From CAYGBW01 sp964348185 (GTDB lineage Bacteria; Desulfobacterota; BSN033; WVXP01): a DNA stretch of 46,168 bases. How positions within the stretch are numbered: the first letter of the stretch is position 1; every line of letters starts with the position of its first letter. The notes under the pieces are model-generated. The model was not told where the DNA came from. It saw nothing but the letters and a program-made list of their open reading frames with translations, and did no database searches. The DNA is taken from the NCBI GenBank assembly GCA_964348185.1, contig CAYGBW010000174.1, forward strand, positions 1-46,168. Direction: 5' to 3'. Both the position numbers and the translations under genes were made by a program. Positions 1 through 7,611 of the stretch are shown here, piece after piece.

Positions 1-1215
1 GACGAGGGAAAAAGCCTTGAGCATATTCCAGGCGTCTCGCCAGATCTCCAGTCTCGATTGCACGTTTGAATCCTGGAGCAGATGGCCAAAGGTCTTCACC
101 TCGATCTGAAGAGGCACGAACCCCAACCAGAAAACGAAAAGGACCGCAAAGAATCCCGTCATCAGCGCGACCCCTACCATCCAACGCCACCCGCCTCTGA
201 CCGACAGGGTCGCCATCAAGAAGATCATCGAACCGGTCAAAGCGAAAATACCTCCTCGGGAGAGGGAAAGGAAAAGTCCTGAGACCATAAGCATCAGGGC
301 CAAGAGGAGAAAAAGCGCCCGGTGCAGGTTCCGATCATCGAGACGTCCCAAACAACCGCTCAAGCCCCCTCGTTCGTTCCATTTTATCCGCTCGATCTCC
401 CGGATGATCAGGGCCACGGCAAGGGGAATGATGAGGGCCATGTATCCGGCAAAGTGGTTCGGATTGACATAAGAGCCAAAGAACGTCTGATCGCTCTTGA
501 AAAGGGGCTCCCACAGACCGTATATCTTCTCAACTCCGAAAAACCGTTGAACCATGCCGACCACAGAGAGCAGACTTGCCGTTACGACCATGAGGTAGAG
601 GAGGCGGAGGAGTTTCCACCGATGATCGACCCAGAGAAGAATCAAGAAAAAAACGCTGCCGTAGGCGAGGATTTTCAAGAGTTCCACTGTTGTGGCGTGG
701 CGATAGACCGATAGGCTCCGCCAGTCATGAAGGGGTCCCCAGGATGACGTCCCGCCTGGGCGAGCTTCTTCCATGGGTTCCCTGAGTACAGGGTCCCCGT
801 TTCCCCCTAACCCCAAAGCCATGCCCCCTCTTCCTTCACCCATGCTCTGGCCCCTGAAAACCGATCCCTGACTGCTATCGTCACTGCCGTATCCGTCCAG
901 GGTTTCGCAGTAAAGGGCATAGGTCTGGGGTGAGATCGCCCTGACCATGGCTGGGGGCATGGGCACCATCTGAAAGAGGATCAGGCCAGCAAAGACGCCA
1001 AAGGGGAGGGAGAAGGGAAACTTGAGCCTTCGGGTTCCGGGGCGTGACTCATCGGCCTCTGGCCTTCGCCCTATCAGCCAGACGATCAGCAGAGCGAAGG
1101 ACACCAGTTCCAGGATACTGTAAGCCCATGGATAGACCGCCCCAAACGCCAGGGGTGGAAAGACGATCAGAACGCAGAGGCCGTATCCCACAAAAGAGGA
1201 AAACCGTTGATCCAA
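1..1215 (-). CDS. O-antigen ligase/polymerase family membrane protein, partial (3' end off the window)
   Basis: The minus strand is open for 405 codons from a TTG at 1213-1215 to the window edge. The TTG is preceded by GGAGGG at 5 nt, and no ATG lies between it and the upstream in-frame stop. The product is rich in hydrophobic segments. It contains an NPNHFAGYMAL motif and a later LSLSRGG motif, both characteristic of the Wzy/WaaL O-antigen ligase-polymerase family, which joins or polymerises lipid-linked glycans at the periplasmic face of the inner membrane. A hydrophilic Gly/Glu-rich loop around residues 90-160 separates the first membrane segments from the rest. The C-terminal part, including the end of the Wzy_C region, lies outside the window. 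It is divergent from the DsbA-like gene. The specific glycan substrate is unknown. Confidence 0.85.
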   Translation of the reverse strand, partial: MDQRFSSFVGYGLCVLIVFPPLAFGAVYPWAYSILELVSFALLIVWLIGRRPEADESRPGTRRLKFPFSLPFGVFAGLILFQMVPMPPAMVRAISPQTYALYCETLDGYGSDDSSQGSVFRGQSMGEGRGGMALGLGGNGDPVLREPMEEARPGGTSSWGPLHDWRSLSVYRHATTVELLKILAYGSVFFLILLWVDHRWKLLRLLYLMVVTASLLSVVGMVQRFFGVEKIYGLWEPLFKSDQTFFGSYVNPNHFAGYMALIIPLAVALIIREIERIKWNERGGLSGCLGRLDDRNLHRALFLLLALMLMVSGLFLSLSRGGIFALTGSMIFLMATLSVRGGWRWMVGVALMTGFFAVLFVFWLGFVPLQIEVKTFGHLLQDSNVQSRLEIWRDAWNMLKAFSLV

Positions 1216-1446
1216 ATGAACCCTCCAGTGATGAAAAGCCTCACTCCTGAGATGGCAAGATGCGTACCAGGCATGTCGTCGTTCATGGAGATGAGGGAAG
1301 GCCCTTTTTGGCCTGGGGAGGCTTAAAAAAACTGGAGGTCCTCATAAATGGGGAGAATTCAGCCGCGGGGTGGGCTCCCGGATATCGTCAAAAAAATGTC
1401 GGTAATCCGTTTGCTTGATGTCTGGAAACTGGAATGAACGATTTTC

Positions 1447-1483
1447 TCCCCCTCCCCTGACCCCTCCCACCCGGGGAGGGGGA
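1447..1483. repeat. C-rich/G-rich inverted repeat (11-bp arms)
   Basis: TCCCCCTCCCC at 1447-1457 and its exact reverse complement at 1473-1483 flank a 15-nt loop. No T run follows on either strand, so it is not a typical intrinsic terminator. It lies in the 411-bp divergent region between the O-antigen gene and the DsbA-like selenoprotein. The rest of that region shows nothing I can name. Confidence 0.6.
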
Positions 1484-1626
1484 ACGTGCTGAATGCCTGG
1501 ACTATTTTGAGCCTGTTCGAACAGAAATTCTTCAATTTAGGAACAGAGCCTTTAAAAACGACGCACAGGTTTTGTAGGATAGGAGTGAACGGATTAAGTC
1601 GACAGAAAGGTCCAAGGAGGTAGGAA

Positions 1627-2226
1627 ATGGGCATCCCACTGACGATCTTTTACGATTATCTGTGACCCTACGCCTACCGGGTGGTCACCTGGTTGGAGAG
1701 CATCAAGGAAGAGGTCGCAGGGGGGCTTTCCATTGAATGGAAGGCCTTCTCACTGGATCAGCAGAATAGCGAGGAGGGTCCGGATTTCATGATGTGGGAA
1801 CACCGGGATTATCCCAGCAGAGGCGTGGCGGCACTGGTGGCGGCAAAAGCCGCAAAAAACCAGGGGGAGACATCATTTTTCAGATTTCATCTCGCCGCCT
1901 TTAAGGCCAGGCATGATGAAGGCAAGGACATAGCAGACCGTGAGGTGCTGATCGACATCGCCCGATCTGCTGGCCTCGATGTGGCGCGGTTCGAACACGA
2001 TTTGGACAGGGAGGAAACCTGGCAGGCCATGGGGGAGGACCACAGAGAATCCAAGGAAAGACACCATGTCTTCGGAGTTCCTACCCTGGTCTGGGGAGAA
2101 GGGCAAGCGGTCTTTGTCAAACTCGAATCGATTCCAGAGTCGAGAGAAGAGAGAATTTCCCTGTTTGACTTGATTTTCGACATGGGAGCCAAAAGGCCCT
2201 ATCTTTTCGAACTGAAGCGGCCCTGA
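1627..2226 (+). CDS. DsbA-family thioredoxin-fold oxidoreductase, predicted selenoprotein (Sec13)
   Basis: The gene starts at ATG 1627, with a near-perfect AAGGAGGT site 5 nt upstream. It reads through an in-frame TGA at 1663-1665 (codon 13) and stops at 2226, giving 199 aa. The N-terminus is a thioredoxin beta strand (TIFYDYL) followed by TGA-PYAY, the position of the single active-site Cys in DsbA/2-hydroxychromene-2-carboxylate isomerase-like proteins. The helical insertion (about residues 60-130, with FHLAAFKARH and REVLIDIARSAGLD) and the cis-proline motif FGVPTLVWG (about 150) confirm the family. A hairpin with loop GGUC directly follows the TGA. A start after the TGA (GTG 1681) would delete the catalytic strand and has no ribosome binding site. 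Likely role: thiol/selenol redox chemistry or glutathione-type isomerisation in the cytoplasm, since no signal peptide is seen. Confidence 0.85.
1676..1693 (+). promoter_or_regulatory. Predicted bacterial SECIS hairpin (DsbA-like gene)
   Basis: Starting 11 nt after the TGA, a 7-bp stem (ACCGGGU pairing with ACCUGGU, one G-U pair) encloses the tetraloop GGUC at 1683-1686. The loop begins 18 nt after the UGA. Loop sequence and spacing resemble the E. coli fdhF SECIS recognised by SelB. No lower stem or bulged U was verified. Confidence 0.75.
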
Positions 2227-2345
2227 CCGTTCGAATTGTTCGATCCCCTCGCTTGTTCGAGCGGCTTCGCCGGTGTTCAAAGCGTTTGATTGTTCTAAAA
2301 TGAATTTACCCGTTAAACGAATCGAATGACTTGAACGATTTGAAC
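2227..2345. repeat. Low-complexity TTCGA/TTGAACGATT-type repeat
   Basis: The convergent junction between the DsbA-like gene and the glycosyltransferase holds many imperfect copies of a 9-10 nt unit (GTTCGAATT, TTGTTCGAT, TTGAACGATTTGAACG). The repeat runs into the glycosyltransferase gene and encodes its C-terminal FKSFKSFDSF tail and stop. Confidence 0.5.
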
Positions 2346-3052
2346 GTCTTGGGGTGATACCAGCGTGCGAGACGGGAGGGTGAGACACCCAGGTAGTAAG
2401 CCAAAGGTATGGTGTAGTTGATCAGGGTCGCCCGGAGGATCCCGATTTCCTCCCATCGACGAGCTGACGTCAGGATACCGACGGGCGCTGTTACAATGCG
2501 ACCCTGCCGACGGAGCCGTCGAACCAGTTCAATGTCCTCCATGATGGGCATATTCGGAAATCCACCCATGTCCCAGAAGAGTGCCGCACTCAGGAAGATT
2601 GCCTGGTCCCCGTAGGGTAGCTGCAAGCGCCGAGATCTCAGGTTGACCAATCTCTCCATGATTCGAAGGCCGACAAGGTCCCCGTCGACACTGAGCTCAA
2701 AAGCTCCCGCCACCGTGCCAGGCCGGGCCAGGGTCTGGCGAACATAATCGTCAAACCCTCTGGGCAGGCGGGTGTCGCCGTGCAGGAAGAGGAGGACTTC
2801 TCCCTCTGCTACAGCGGCGCCGGCATTCATCTGTCTGGCCCGTCCCGGGGGAGAGGCGATCACCGTTGCCCCACAGGACCGTGCCACCTTCACGGTCTTG
2901 TCCTGGCTACCCCCGTCAACGACGATCACTTCCACATCCGAGGCTCCGTGCGTGCTCGCCAGGGTCTCGGCAATTTCGTCCGCCTCGTTGAGCGTGGGGA
3001 TAATAACAGAAATGCGTGGAAAAGGAGAGGATGTCAGTTCGCCCTTGCCCAT
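2306..3052 (-). CDS. Family 2-like glycosyltransferase, rSAM/selenodomain-associated (TIGR04283-like)
   Basis: A 248-aa GT-A glycosyltransferase. It has VIIPTLNE at about residues 16-23, DGGSQD at 46-51 and HGDTRLP at 91-97 (the metal-binding DxD region). GDQAIFL and the MEDIELVRRLRR segment of the acceptor side follow. Conserved motifs and proximity to ArsS place it in the group named arsenosugar biosynthesis or rSAM/selenodomain-associated glycosyltransferase; it would transfer a sugar to an arsenosugar precursor or related small acceptor. The start is ATG at 3050-3052, just after the pgl stop. Longer in-frame starts would run through pgl. The last ~10 residues come from a low-complexity repeat and may be a recent 3' replacement. 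Confidence in the fold is high; the substrate is inferred from context. Confidence 0.88.
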   Translation of the reverse strand: MGKGELTSSPFPRISVIIPTLNEADEIAETLASTHGASDVEVIVVDGGSQDKTVKVARSCGATVIASPPGRARQMNAGAAVAEGEVLLFLHGDTRLPRGFDDYVRQTLARPGTVAGAFELSVDGDLVGLRIMERLVNLRSRRLQLPYGDQAIFLSAALFWDMGGFPNMPIMEDIELVRRLRRQGRIVTAPVGILTSARRWEEIGILRATLINYTIPLAYYLGVSPSRLARWYHPKTFKSFKSFDSFNG

Positions 3053-3065
3053 CGGATTTCTGGCC

Positions 3066-3830
3066 CTAATGGGGTAATGCTTTCTCGTCGAGGAGCCACA
3101 GGGTCCTGCCCTCCGGGCGAACCCTGGCTGCCGGGTACAATCGGCTCGCCGTCTCCGGGTCATTCATGATCAAATCGATCACCTCCCCCTTCCCGGCCCC
3201 AGACACGAGGAAGAGAACGCACCGGGCCTTGTTGATCACCGGCAGGGTCAGGGTGACTCGAGGGACGGAAGGAGAGCCACGGGGGTTGCTGACCGAGGCG
3301 ACCCAGCGCTCTTGTTCTTCCAGAACCCGGTCACCTGGGAACAGGGAGGCTGTGTGGCCATCTGCTCCGATGCCCAGCACGATAAGGTCAAAGGGGGGAA
3401 AGTCCTTCCCTTCGCCCAGGGAGCCTCCTTTGCCTTCGGGTCTGAAGGACTCACGAAGGATCTTTTCATAGGCTATCGCGGCTTCCTCTGGAGAGGCCGT
3501 CTCGGCCGGCACGGGATGAACGTTTTGGGAGGGCACGGGCACCCTGGCAATGAATGCACGACGGGCCATCCCGAAGTTACTGTCCGGGTGATCCAGCGGG
3601 ACACAGCGTTCATCCCCCCAAAAAAGGTGGACGTGCGGCCAGGGCATCCTGGCGTCGAAAGGCGGTTGGGCCAGCAGGTTGTAAAGCGGTTTTGGGGTGT
3701 TGCCTCCTGCGAGAGCCACGTTGACCATGCCTCGCTCCCTCACAGATTTTTCGGCGAGGGTGCAGACAAACTCGGCAGCCCCGAGGCTGAGGGCCTCCAG
3801 GTTTGGATAACGCCATACCTCTCGCTTCAT
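3066..3830 (-). CDS. pgl: 6-phosphogluconolactonase (DevB type)
   Basis: A 254-aa protein of the DevB/glucosamine-6-phosphate isomerase fold. Motifs are LAGGNTPKPLY near residue 40, WGDERCVPLDHPDSN near 75 and LGIGADGHTASLFPG near 155, all typical of 6-phosphogluconolactonases. It hydrolyses 6-phosphoglucono-1,5-lactone to 6-phosphogluconate, the step after glucose-6-phosphate dehydrogenase. zwf lies in the same strand run, so both opening reactions of the oxidative pentose phosphate pathway are encoded here, with two arsenosugar-type genes between them. ATG 3830 was chosen over an upstream TTG at 3860 because homology begins at the ATG. It ends 13 bp before the glycosyltransferase start. Confidence 0.92.
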   Translation of the reverse strand: MKREVWRYPNLEALSLGAAEFVCTLAEKSVRERGMVNVALAGGNTPKPLYNLLAQPPFDARMPWPHVHLFWGDERCVPLDHPDSNFGMARRAFIARVPVPSQNVHPVPAETASPEEAAIAYEKILRESFRPEGKGGSLGEGKDFPPFDLIVLGIGADGHTASLFPGDRVLEEQERWVASVSNPRGSPSVPRVTLTLPVINKARCVLFLVSGAGKGEVIDLIMNDPETASRLYPAARVRPEGRTLWLLDEKALPH

Positions 3831-3931
3831 GATTACCGTATTCCCGTTTCCCAACTTCAAGCATATGAAAACTTCACAACCCTGTCAGGATGGATCAGCA
3901 AGGAGCCCTGCACGGCTAGCCTTGGAATCAG

Positions 3932-3947
3932 GACCTGAACTCAGGTC
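3932..3947 (-). promoter_or_regulatory. Predicted bacterial SECIS hairpin (arsS)
   Basis: Fifteen nt after the Sec UGA (3964-3962) a perfect 6-bp stem, GACCUG/CAGGUC, encloses AGUU at 3941-3938. The loop begins 21 nt after the UGA and carries the GU dinucleotide expected of bacterial SECIS loops, although not GGUC. The hairpin overlaps the true stop codon (3943-3941), so much of it lies in the 3' untranslated region. Confidence 0.6.
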
Positions 3948-4954
3948 ACAATCGCCCCTCCTCAGGTAAAGCCCGTCCCTGCCGTACACGCATAGCAGTG
4001 ATCTGAAACAGCAACCGGGGTTCCCGGTTTGGGAGGGCCCGCCATCTCAGAGACGTGGATCTTCCGCCCATCGAGGGGAAGTCCTTCGGCCAGGTTGAAA
4101 TCACAATCGTAGAGGTATCCATCCCATGAAACGGAAACCAGGGTGCGGCACATGAGCCCTTCGAGGGCCTGAGGATTGAACTGTGAGGCGAGCTTCTCCA
4201 GATACCTTTCAAAATTGCCGGAACCCTTGAGCCACGACCGAAACCTTCCCAGGGGAACATTGGCAAAGGTAAAGAGATGGTTGAAGACAATTCCCCACCC
4301 TCTCTCCAGTCCCAGGCGGAATCTCTCTTCAGTCTCACCCTGAGGAGCTGGGAGAAAAGCACCGGTCGGGTTGGACACCAAATTGAGTTCCAGCCCCGAA
4401 TCCTCCCGCCCATAACCCAGGGAATTAAGCTTCTTCAGGACGGCAATCGATTCTTCGAATGTCCCCGAGCCCCGCTGGGAATCTGTCTGGGATAAGTCAA
4501 GACAGGGAAAGGATGCAATAACGACGACCCGATGCCTCTTGCAGAACTCCATGAGGAATTCCCTTGTGGTGTCGTGTAAGGCGGTAAGGTTGGAGCGGAG
4601 CATGATTCTTGGAATGACAGGCGCGAGCTTTTCGATCAGGTGGACGAGATGGGGATTGAATTCTGGTGCTCCACCGGTGAGGTCTGCGACCTCGAAATCA
4701 CACCTGCGAGCGAAGGCCAACACTTCCTCCACGGTCTCTCCATCCATGACTTCCTTGCGGTCGGGTCTCGCAGCCAGATGGCAATGTCGGCACTCCTGAT
4801 TGCAGAGCAAGCCCACATTGATCTGCAGGATCTTGGCTTCCTTTCGAACAAGCTGGAACCCTCTTTGGCTCAGGCACAGGGCAAAAGGCTCAACGCTGCT
4901 CGGGTTCTCCGCCAGAAATTCGACTGATTTCGAGGGTGACTGCACGGTAGACAT
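3941..4954 (-). CDS. arsS: Arsenosugar biosynthesis radical SAM selenoprotein ArsS (Sec331)
   Basis: A radical SAM enzyme with the cluster motif C51xxxC55xxC58, the GGAPEFNP segment, and a C-terminal Cys-rich module ending CYACTAGTGFT-(TGA)-GGAIVT, then a second TGA. Family members end CTAG-x(4)-C-x-G-A, so the first TGA (3964-3962) replaces the final conserved Cys and is read as Sec; the protein is then 337 aa. This family is known in both Cys and Sec forms (TIGR04167). ArsS uses S-adenosylmethionine to place a 5'-deoxyadenosyl group on dimethylarsenic on the route to arsenosugars. It lies 21 bp downstream of the AhpD-like gene, its usual partner. No arsM methyltransferase is present in the window, so the arsenic role rests on family membership and neighbours. 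Confidence 0.88.
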
Positions 4955-4975
4955 GCTTTTGGTCCTCGATTCTCT

Positions 4976-5308
4976 TTACATTGACAATCTCTCGGCAATC
5001 TTGCGCATCTGAATGCCGTGGATGAGAGAGGCCCCACCTCGAATGGCCGTCGCCACGTGGACAGCCTCCGTCATCTCACTCAGACTCGAACCCTTTCCCA
5101 GGCACGCCTCAGTGTAGGCATCAATACAGTAGGGGCACTGGATCGCGTGAGCAACGGCCAGGGCGATCAGCGATTTCTCCCTCTCCGTAAGGGCTCCCTC
5201 CTCAAATACAGCGGTGTAGTAATCGAAGAATCTTTTGGCTAACCCGGGAGCCTCTTTCCCGATCTCCTCGAACTTTGGAAGATCGTGCGGCTCGTAGTAA
5301 GATTCCAT
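4976..5308 (-). CDS. AhpD/carboxymuconolactone decarboxylase-like protein, arsenosugar-associated
   Basis: A 110-aa all-helical AhpD-fold protein with the redox motif C58PYC61 and the following helix EAVHVATAIRGGASLIHG, matching the small peroxidase-like proteins that accompany ArsS. The family reduces peroxides or carries out disulfide exchange through CxxC. Here it probably supports the arsenosugar pathway, but the exact reaction is unknown. ATG 5308 is preferred over GTG 5314 because AAGGGG then sits 7 nt upstream. It lies between zwf (25-bp gap) and arsS (21-bp gap) on the same strand, which suggests one transcript. Both cysteines are ordinary Cys codons, whereas some relatives carry Sec at the first. 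Confidence 0.88.
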   Translation of the reverse strand: MESYYEPHDLPKFEEIGKEAPGLAKRFFDYYTAVFEEGALTEREKSLIALAVAHAIQCPYCIDAYTEACLGKGSSLSEMTEAVHVATAIRGGASLIHGIQMRKIAERLSM

Positions 5309-5332
5309 AATCACACCCCTTTTCTTGGGAAT

Positions 5333-6925
5333 TCAAGCTTCCTTCGGTCTTTTGGCAAGAAACTGACTCAGCTCCTCCGGGGGCAGGGGCCCCCAACTCC
5401 CAGAGGCATAAAATCGGAGCCCTTCTCCGGGTTCAGGGGACTGTTCGCACCGCTCCAGGATAGGCGTCATAAAAGACCAACAGAGCTCCACCGCGTCCTG
5501 CCGCCAGAAGAGCATGTGATTGCCCTGGATACAATCGAGCAGGCATTTTTCGTAAGCATCGAGGCGCGGGCCTCCATAGTTTTGATGATAGTCAAAGTCC
5601 ATCGTTACCGATCGGAGGCAGAATGTGGCCCCCGGATTCTTGGTTTGAAAGGTGAGCCTTATCCTCTCGTCGGGTTGAATACCCAAGGTCAATCGGTTGA
5701 CCGCGATGTGTTCACCCAGTACGGGACGGAACATGGAATGGGGGACCCTCTTGAACTGAATGACAATTTCCGTCAGCTTCGTGGCCAGCCTTTTGCCGGA
5801 TATCAGATAAAAAGGAACCCCCTGCCAGCGCCAGTTGTCCAAATGAACCCTCATCAGCCCGTAGGTCGGGGTGACAGAACCGGGATTCACCCCAGGTTCA
5901 TCCCGGTAGCCAGGGGTCTCCCTTCCGTCAATTTCCCCGGGGCCATACTGCCCCAACACAAGATTTTCATCCATTTGGTCAGCGGAAAGAGGCCTGAGAG
6001 CCTGAAAGACCTCCAGTTTCTCGTCTCGGACCCGTTCTGCCTCGAAAACAGAGGGGGGGTCCATGGCCGTTAGAGCGAGGAGCTGCATCATATGGTTTTG
6101 AAACATATCCCTCAAAACACCGGCTTCCTCGTAGTACCCGGCCCGGTGTTCAACACCCAGGGTTTCTGTCGCGGTTATCTCCACCCGATCGATATACGAT
6201 CTGTTCCAAAGGGGCTCAAAAATGGCATTTCCAAAACGAAACACCAATAGATTTTGAACGGTTTCCTTGGCAAGATAATGATCAATCCGGTAGATTTGGT
6301 ATTCTCGAAAGCTCTTGTGTAGGCTTCGATTGAGATCAATCGCTGTTTTCAGATCCCTGCCGAAGGGCTTTTCGATGACAAGGCGGGACCACCCGTTTCC
6401 ATTTTCTCCTTCGATCGAGAGACCTGCTTCCCCCAGCATCCCGGCCACGGTCTGATAGAGCGATGGAGGAAGAGCCAGATAGAAAACCCGGTTCTTCCGT
6501 GTCTGATGCTTTTCATCAATTTTCCGCAGCACAGCAGCCAAATCCTGATAAGATGCCGGTGAATCATACGTAACACGTTGGTAATACAACGTCCGTGCAA
6601 ATTCCGACCATTTTGAAGTGTCCGTGGCACCGGCTTCTTTGACCGCCCCCTCCATTCTGTCTTGAAAATCCTGTCGCGACCAGTCCCTGCGGCTGCAACC
6701 CACGATGGCAAAACGAGCTGGCAGGCCGTGATTCAGATAGAGGTTGTAAAGGGAGGGAACGAGTTTTCTTGCCGTCAAATCTCCGGAGGCTCCGAAGATG
6801 ACAACCGTGCAGGGATCGGTCGGTTGGTCAATCACACAGGCATCAGCCGGGATGCCAAGGTCGGGAGCGTAGCTCTCAACAATTGTCTTTTCCTCTTGAT
6901 TCTTGCTCTTAACCCCGTAATCCAT
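5333..6925 (-). CDS. zwf: Glucose-6-phosphate 1-dehydrogenase
   Basis: A 530-aa enzyme oxidising glucose-6-phosphate to 6-phosphogluconolactone with NAD(P)+. The nucleotide-binding motif GASGDL is at 45-50, EKPFG at 185-189 and the active-site signature RIDHYLAKE at 213-221, followed by the large beta domain. The frame is open upstream to a TTG at 7093, but that stretch overlaps the preceding gene and has no G6PD character; ATG 6925, with GGAAGGG upstream, is the better start. It is slightly longer than typical (about 490-510 aa) because of a ~38-residue N-terminal lead. It sits upstream of the AhpD-like gene and arsS, an unusual placement for zwf; NADPH supply to that cluster is a possible reason. 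Confidence 0.95.
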   Translation of the reverse strand: MDYGVKSKNQEEKTIVESYAPDLGIPADACVIDQPTDPCTVVIFGASGDLTARKLVPSLYNLYLNHGLPARFAIVGCSRRDWSRQDFQDRMEGAVKEAGATDTSKWSEFARTLYYQRVTYDSPASYQDLAAVLRKIDEKHQTRKNRVFYLALPPSLYQTVAGMLGEAGLSIEGENGNGWSRLVIEKPFGRDLKTAIDLNRSLHKSFREYQIYRIDHYLAKETVQNLLVFRFGNAIFEPLWNRSYIDRVEITATETLGVEHRAGYYEEAGVLRDMFQNHMMQLLALTAMDPPSVFEAERVRDEKLEVFQALRPLSADQMDENLVLGQYGPGEIDGRETPGYRDEPGVNPGSVTPTYGLMRVHLDNWRWQGVPFYLISGKRLATKLTEIVIQFKRVPHSMFRPVLGEHIAVNRLTLGIQPDERIRLTFQTKNPGATFCLRSVTMDFDYHQNYGGPRLDAYEKCLLDCIQGNHMLFWRQDAVELCWSFMTPILERCEQSPEPGEGLRFYASGSWGPLPPEELSQFLAKRPKEA

Positions 6926-7446
6926 GCGCAACCCTTCCCGTGCTTCTGAAAAGGAGGCAAATACTCCTCGACAGAGCGTAAATTTCCCCTTGCCGTCAGA
7001 TGGGTCACTTCCCTTTCGACTTTGGCTCGTTGCAGCAACTCTTTGAGGGAGACGTCCTTCCATTGACCGTGATTGGCGAAAAAATCCCGACAAATCGGCA
7101 GAACGTTCCTCTCAATCGACGGCAGGTCAAGGAGTTGAGAATAGGTCAGGCTCAAAGGCCTTCTCACACGGCGCCCCACCTTCAACCTCCACGCATCGAG
7201 AATCACCTCGTGGCCCGTCAACCCCATGGTACCATAATTTTCCAGAGGGGTCATTTTGAGATTCCTTGTGCCCAGATCTGCCGGATTTGCCCTGATCAGA
7301 CGCTCTCTTTCCGTGTCTTTGGGTAGGACCACTCTGGCGCTTCTTGCCCAGACCCATCGAATCCCAACCAACAGAGAATGGAAGAAGAGGTAGAGTCCCG
7401 CAAGTCCTCCCCCGATCAATCTGATGAAGTCTCTCCGTGTTTCCAT
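6832..7446 (-). CDS. Tat-exported molybdopterin-dependent oxidoreductase, 3'-truncated (probable pseudogene)
   Basis: The first ~150 residues match the small sulfite-oxidase/YedY-type molybdopterin-binding proteins. A twin-arginine signal (TRRDFIRLIGGGLAG) is followed by a membrane segment, then PLSLTYSQLLDLPSIERNV, the conserved Cys in LPICRDFFANHG, and WKDVSLKELLQRA. The family then normally continues with a KHGFPLR-type cofactor and dimer region. Here the frame instead runs about 94 bp into zwf and its last residues resemble nothing. RDFF replaces the usual PGFF after the Cys. The domain is therefore incomplete, and either the 3' half was deleted when zwf arrived or a frameshift removed it. 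A functional short form cannot be excluded. Confidence 0.6.
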   Translation of the reverse strand: METRRDFIRLIGGGLAGLYLFFHSLLVGIRWVWARSARVVLPKDTERERLIRANPADLGTRNLKMTPLENYGTMGLTGHEVILDAWRLKVGRRVRRPLSLTYSQLLDLPSIERNVLPICRDFFANHGQWKDVSLKELLQRAKVEREVTHLTARGNLRSVEEYLPPFQKHGKGCAWITGLRARIKRKRQLLRATLPTLASRLMPV

Positions 7447-7611
7447 GCCCTCTGCTCCGTCACTCTACCCTGAAGGTATTGTTGATAATCGGCTCTTGGG
7501 TTTTCTGCATTTTCCTCAAGAAACCGTCTACCCTCCTGATTGTATAGGAAGGAAACGACAAACTTCAATCTATCCGTAGAGGCAAGCCCCGAGGCAGAGC
7601 CTGGCCCCCCC

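Noticed and set aside
1359..1634. Minus-strand open frame of 91 codons upstream of the DsbA-like gene.
   Set aside because: It crosses the G-rich palindrome and the DsbA ribosome site, and its composition is not protein-like.
6926..7093. In-frame N-terminal extension of zwf from TTG 7093.
   Set aside because: It overlaps the upstream molybdopterin-type gene in another frame, has no G6PD-like sequence, and a better ATG with a ribosome site exists at 6925.
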